Under the pieces are notes generated by a model. It saw only the letters and a program-made list of their open reading frames with translations. It was not told the DNA's origin and did not search any database. A DNA stretch of 64,000 nucleotides, taken from Altererythrobacter sp. Root672. GTDB taxonomy: Bacteria > Pseudomonadota > Alphaproteobacteria > Sphingomonadales > Sphingomonadaceae. Position 1 is the stretch's first letter, and each line of letters begins with the position of its first letter. The translations under genes and the position numbers were made by a program. Shown piece by piece: positions 63,640 to 64,000 of this stretch. The stretch is from NCBI RefSeq assembly GCF_001427865.1, contig NZ_LMHH01000003.1:527454-591453 (forward strand). Reading direction: 5' to 3'.

Positions 63640-63964
63640 AGGGTGCTCCCTTTCAGAATGATTCGGCGCGCGCCCCGGCGCGCTTGAGACTCGCCGCGCA
63701 TAGAGCGCGTAACGGCAGAGTCCAATACCTATACGGGCACTTTGCGGCCACAGATATTGTCAACGAGACGGACGCGCACGCAAAGTTCACGGGAGCAAGG
63801 CGCGAAACTCGGGCCTTGCTCCAGTTTGGTCCGGGCCGGAGACGGGAAGTCGGCAGCGGAGTTTGCTCGGCCTCGAAACGCAGCCGATTGAAACCTTGGC
63901 AAATCGGGCTATCCGTTGCAGACACTGGTCAAAATAATAACGGGACACAGTCCCGATTGAGGGG
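63640..63964. other. Divergent intergenic region at the right edge
   Basis: Holds the fba promoter and that of a gene starting at the edge. The only structure I see is CGGGAC-ACA-GTCCCG (63941-63955), a 6-bp inverted repeat about 20 bp before the edge gene, possibly an operator. No other gene is supported. Confidence 0.4.
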
Positions 63965-63973
63965 ATGACCATA

Positions 63974-64000
63974 ATGCGCCTGCGATCGCGCCTGCTCCGT
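63974..64000 (+). CDS. Start of an unidentified gene cut by the window edge
   Basis: An ATG at 63974 (or 63965) follows GAGGGG at about ten bases and reads into MRLRSRLLR, which could be the basic start of a signal peptide or a DNA-binding protein. Only nine to twelve codons are visible, so no function can be given. Confidence 0.35.

Overview
The window comes from a GC-rich alphaproteobacterium, most probably a sphingomonad (Novosphingobium/Sphingobium-like). The grounds are a complete protocatechuate (PCA) 4,5-cleavage pathway of the LigAB type, a TonB receptor with the sphingomonad-style N-terminal EIVVTA box, many Tat/lipoprotein exports, and four families of short intergenic palindromic repeats typical of this group. 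No rRNA, tRNA, CRISPR, integrase or transposase was recognised. Assignments rest on motifs and remembered family sequences; no database search was run.

Layout. 1-6.9 kb: a partial SDR, a phosphatase-like protein, an amidohydrolase, an aldehyde dehydrogenase, a quinohemoprotein alcohol dehydrogenase and a short methionine-synthase-like protein. 7-17.8 kb: an accessory catabolic block with a DUF418 membrane protein, a TonB receptor, a LigW-like decarboxylase, two NTF2/SnoaL-like proteins, an SDR, and a tandem pair of Tat-exported dienelactone hydrolases followed by a beta-lactamase-class-C-like hydrolase. 17.8-22.8 kb: a hybrid histidine kinase, an HPP membrane protein behind an attenuator-like leader, and a DUF5694 protein.

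22.8-33.8 kb is the core. A minus-strand operon (DUF1932 oxidoreductase, ligJ, DUF2218, ligA, ligB, ligC, then a small unknown gene, an aldo/keto reductase and a CmcJ-like oxygenase) diverges from a plus-strand operon (ligK, ligU, ligI). Together they take PCA through 4-carboxy-2-hydroxymuconate semialdehyde (LigAB), 2-pyrone-4,6-dicarboxylate (LigC), 4-oxalomesaconate (LigI), its tautomer (LigU) and 4-carboxy-4-hydroxy-2-oxoadipate (LigJ) to pyruvate and oxaloacetate (LigK). A second, diverged ligAB pair lies at 38.6-39.9 kb.

33.9-50.7 kb is mostly housekeeping and envelope genes: MipA/OmpV, META lipoprotein, VOC protein, transaldolase, CsaA, TypA, a tandem pair of unknown secreted paralogues, DUF4328, a GH3 glucosidase, PhoX-like, an O-methyltransferase and a low-molecular-weight phosphatase. 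50.8-54.5 kb is sulfate activation (cysQ, cysNC, cysD). 54.5-59.6 kb has valine/acyl-CoA catabolism (3-hydroxyisobutyryl-CoA hydrolase, acyl-CoA dehydrogenase), RidA, an I78 inhibitor, MaoC and TauD/TfdA genes. 60-63.6 kb has a 27-residue membrane micro-protein gene and a fba-HAD-dhaL-dhaK operon.

The most interesting signals are: a 13-18 bp motif (TTGTA-W-GCAACAC) shared by the promoters of the TonB receptor, the SnoaL/SDR divergon, the lig divergon and ligA2; the second LigAB carrying Thr where LigA has Phe103; an RNA hairpin that buries the ribosome-binding site of an unknown gene in the lig operon; a 12-mer shared by cysD and the micro-protein gene; and the LigW/SnoaL/SDR/TonB block as a possible uncharacterised aromatic (perhaps lignin-dimer) pathway.
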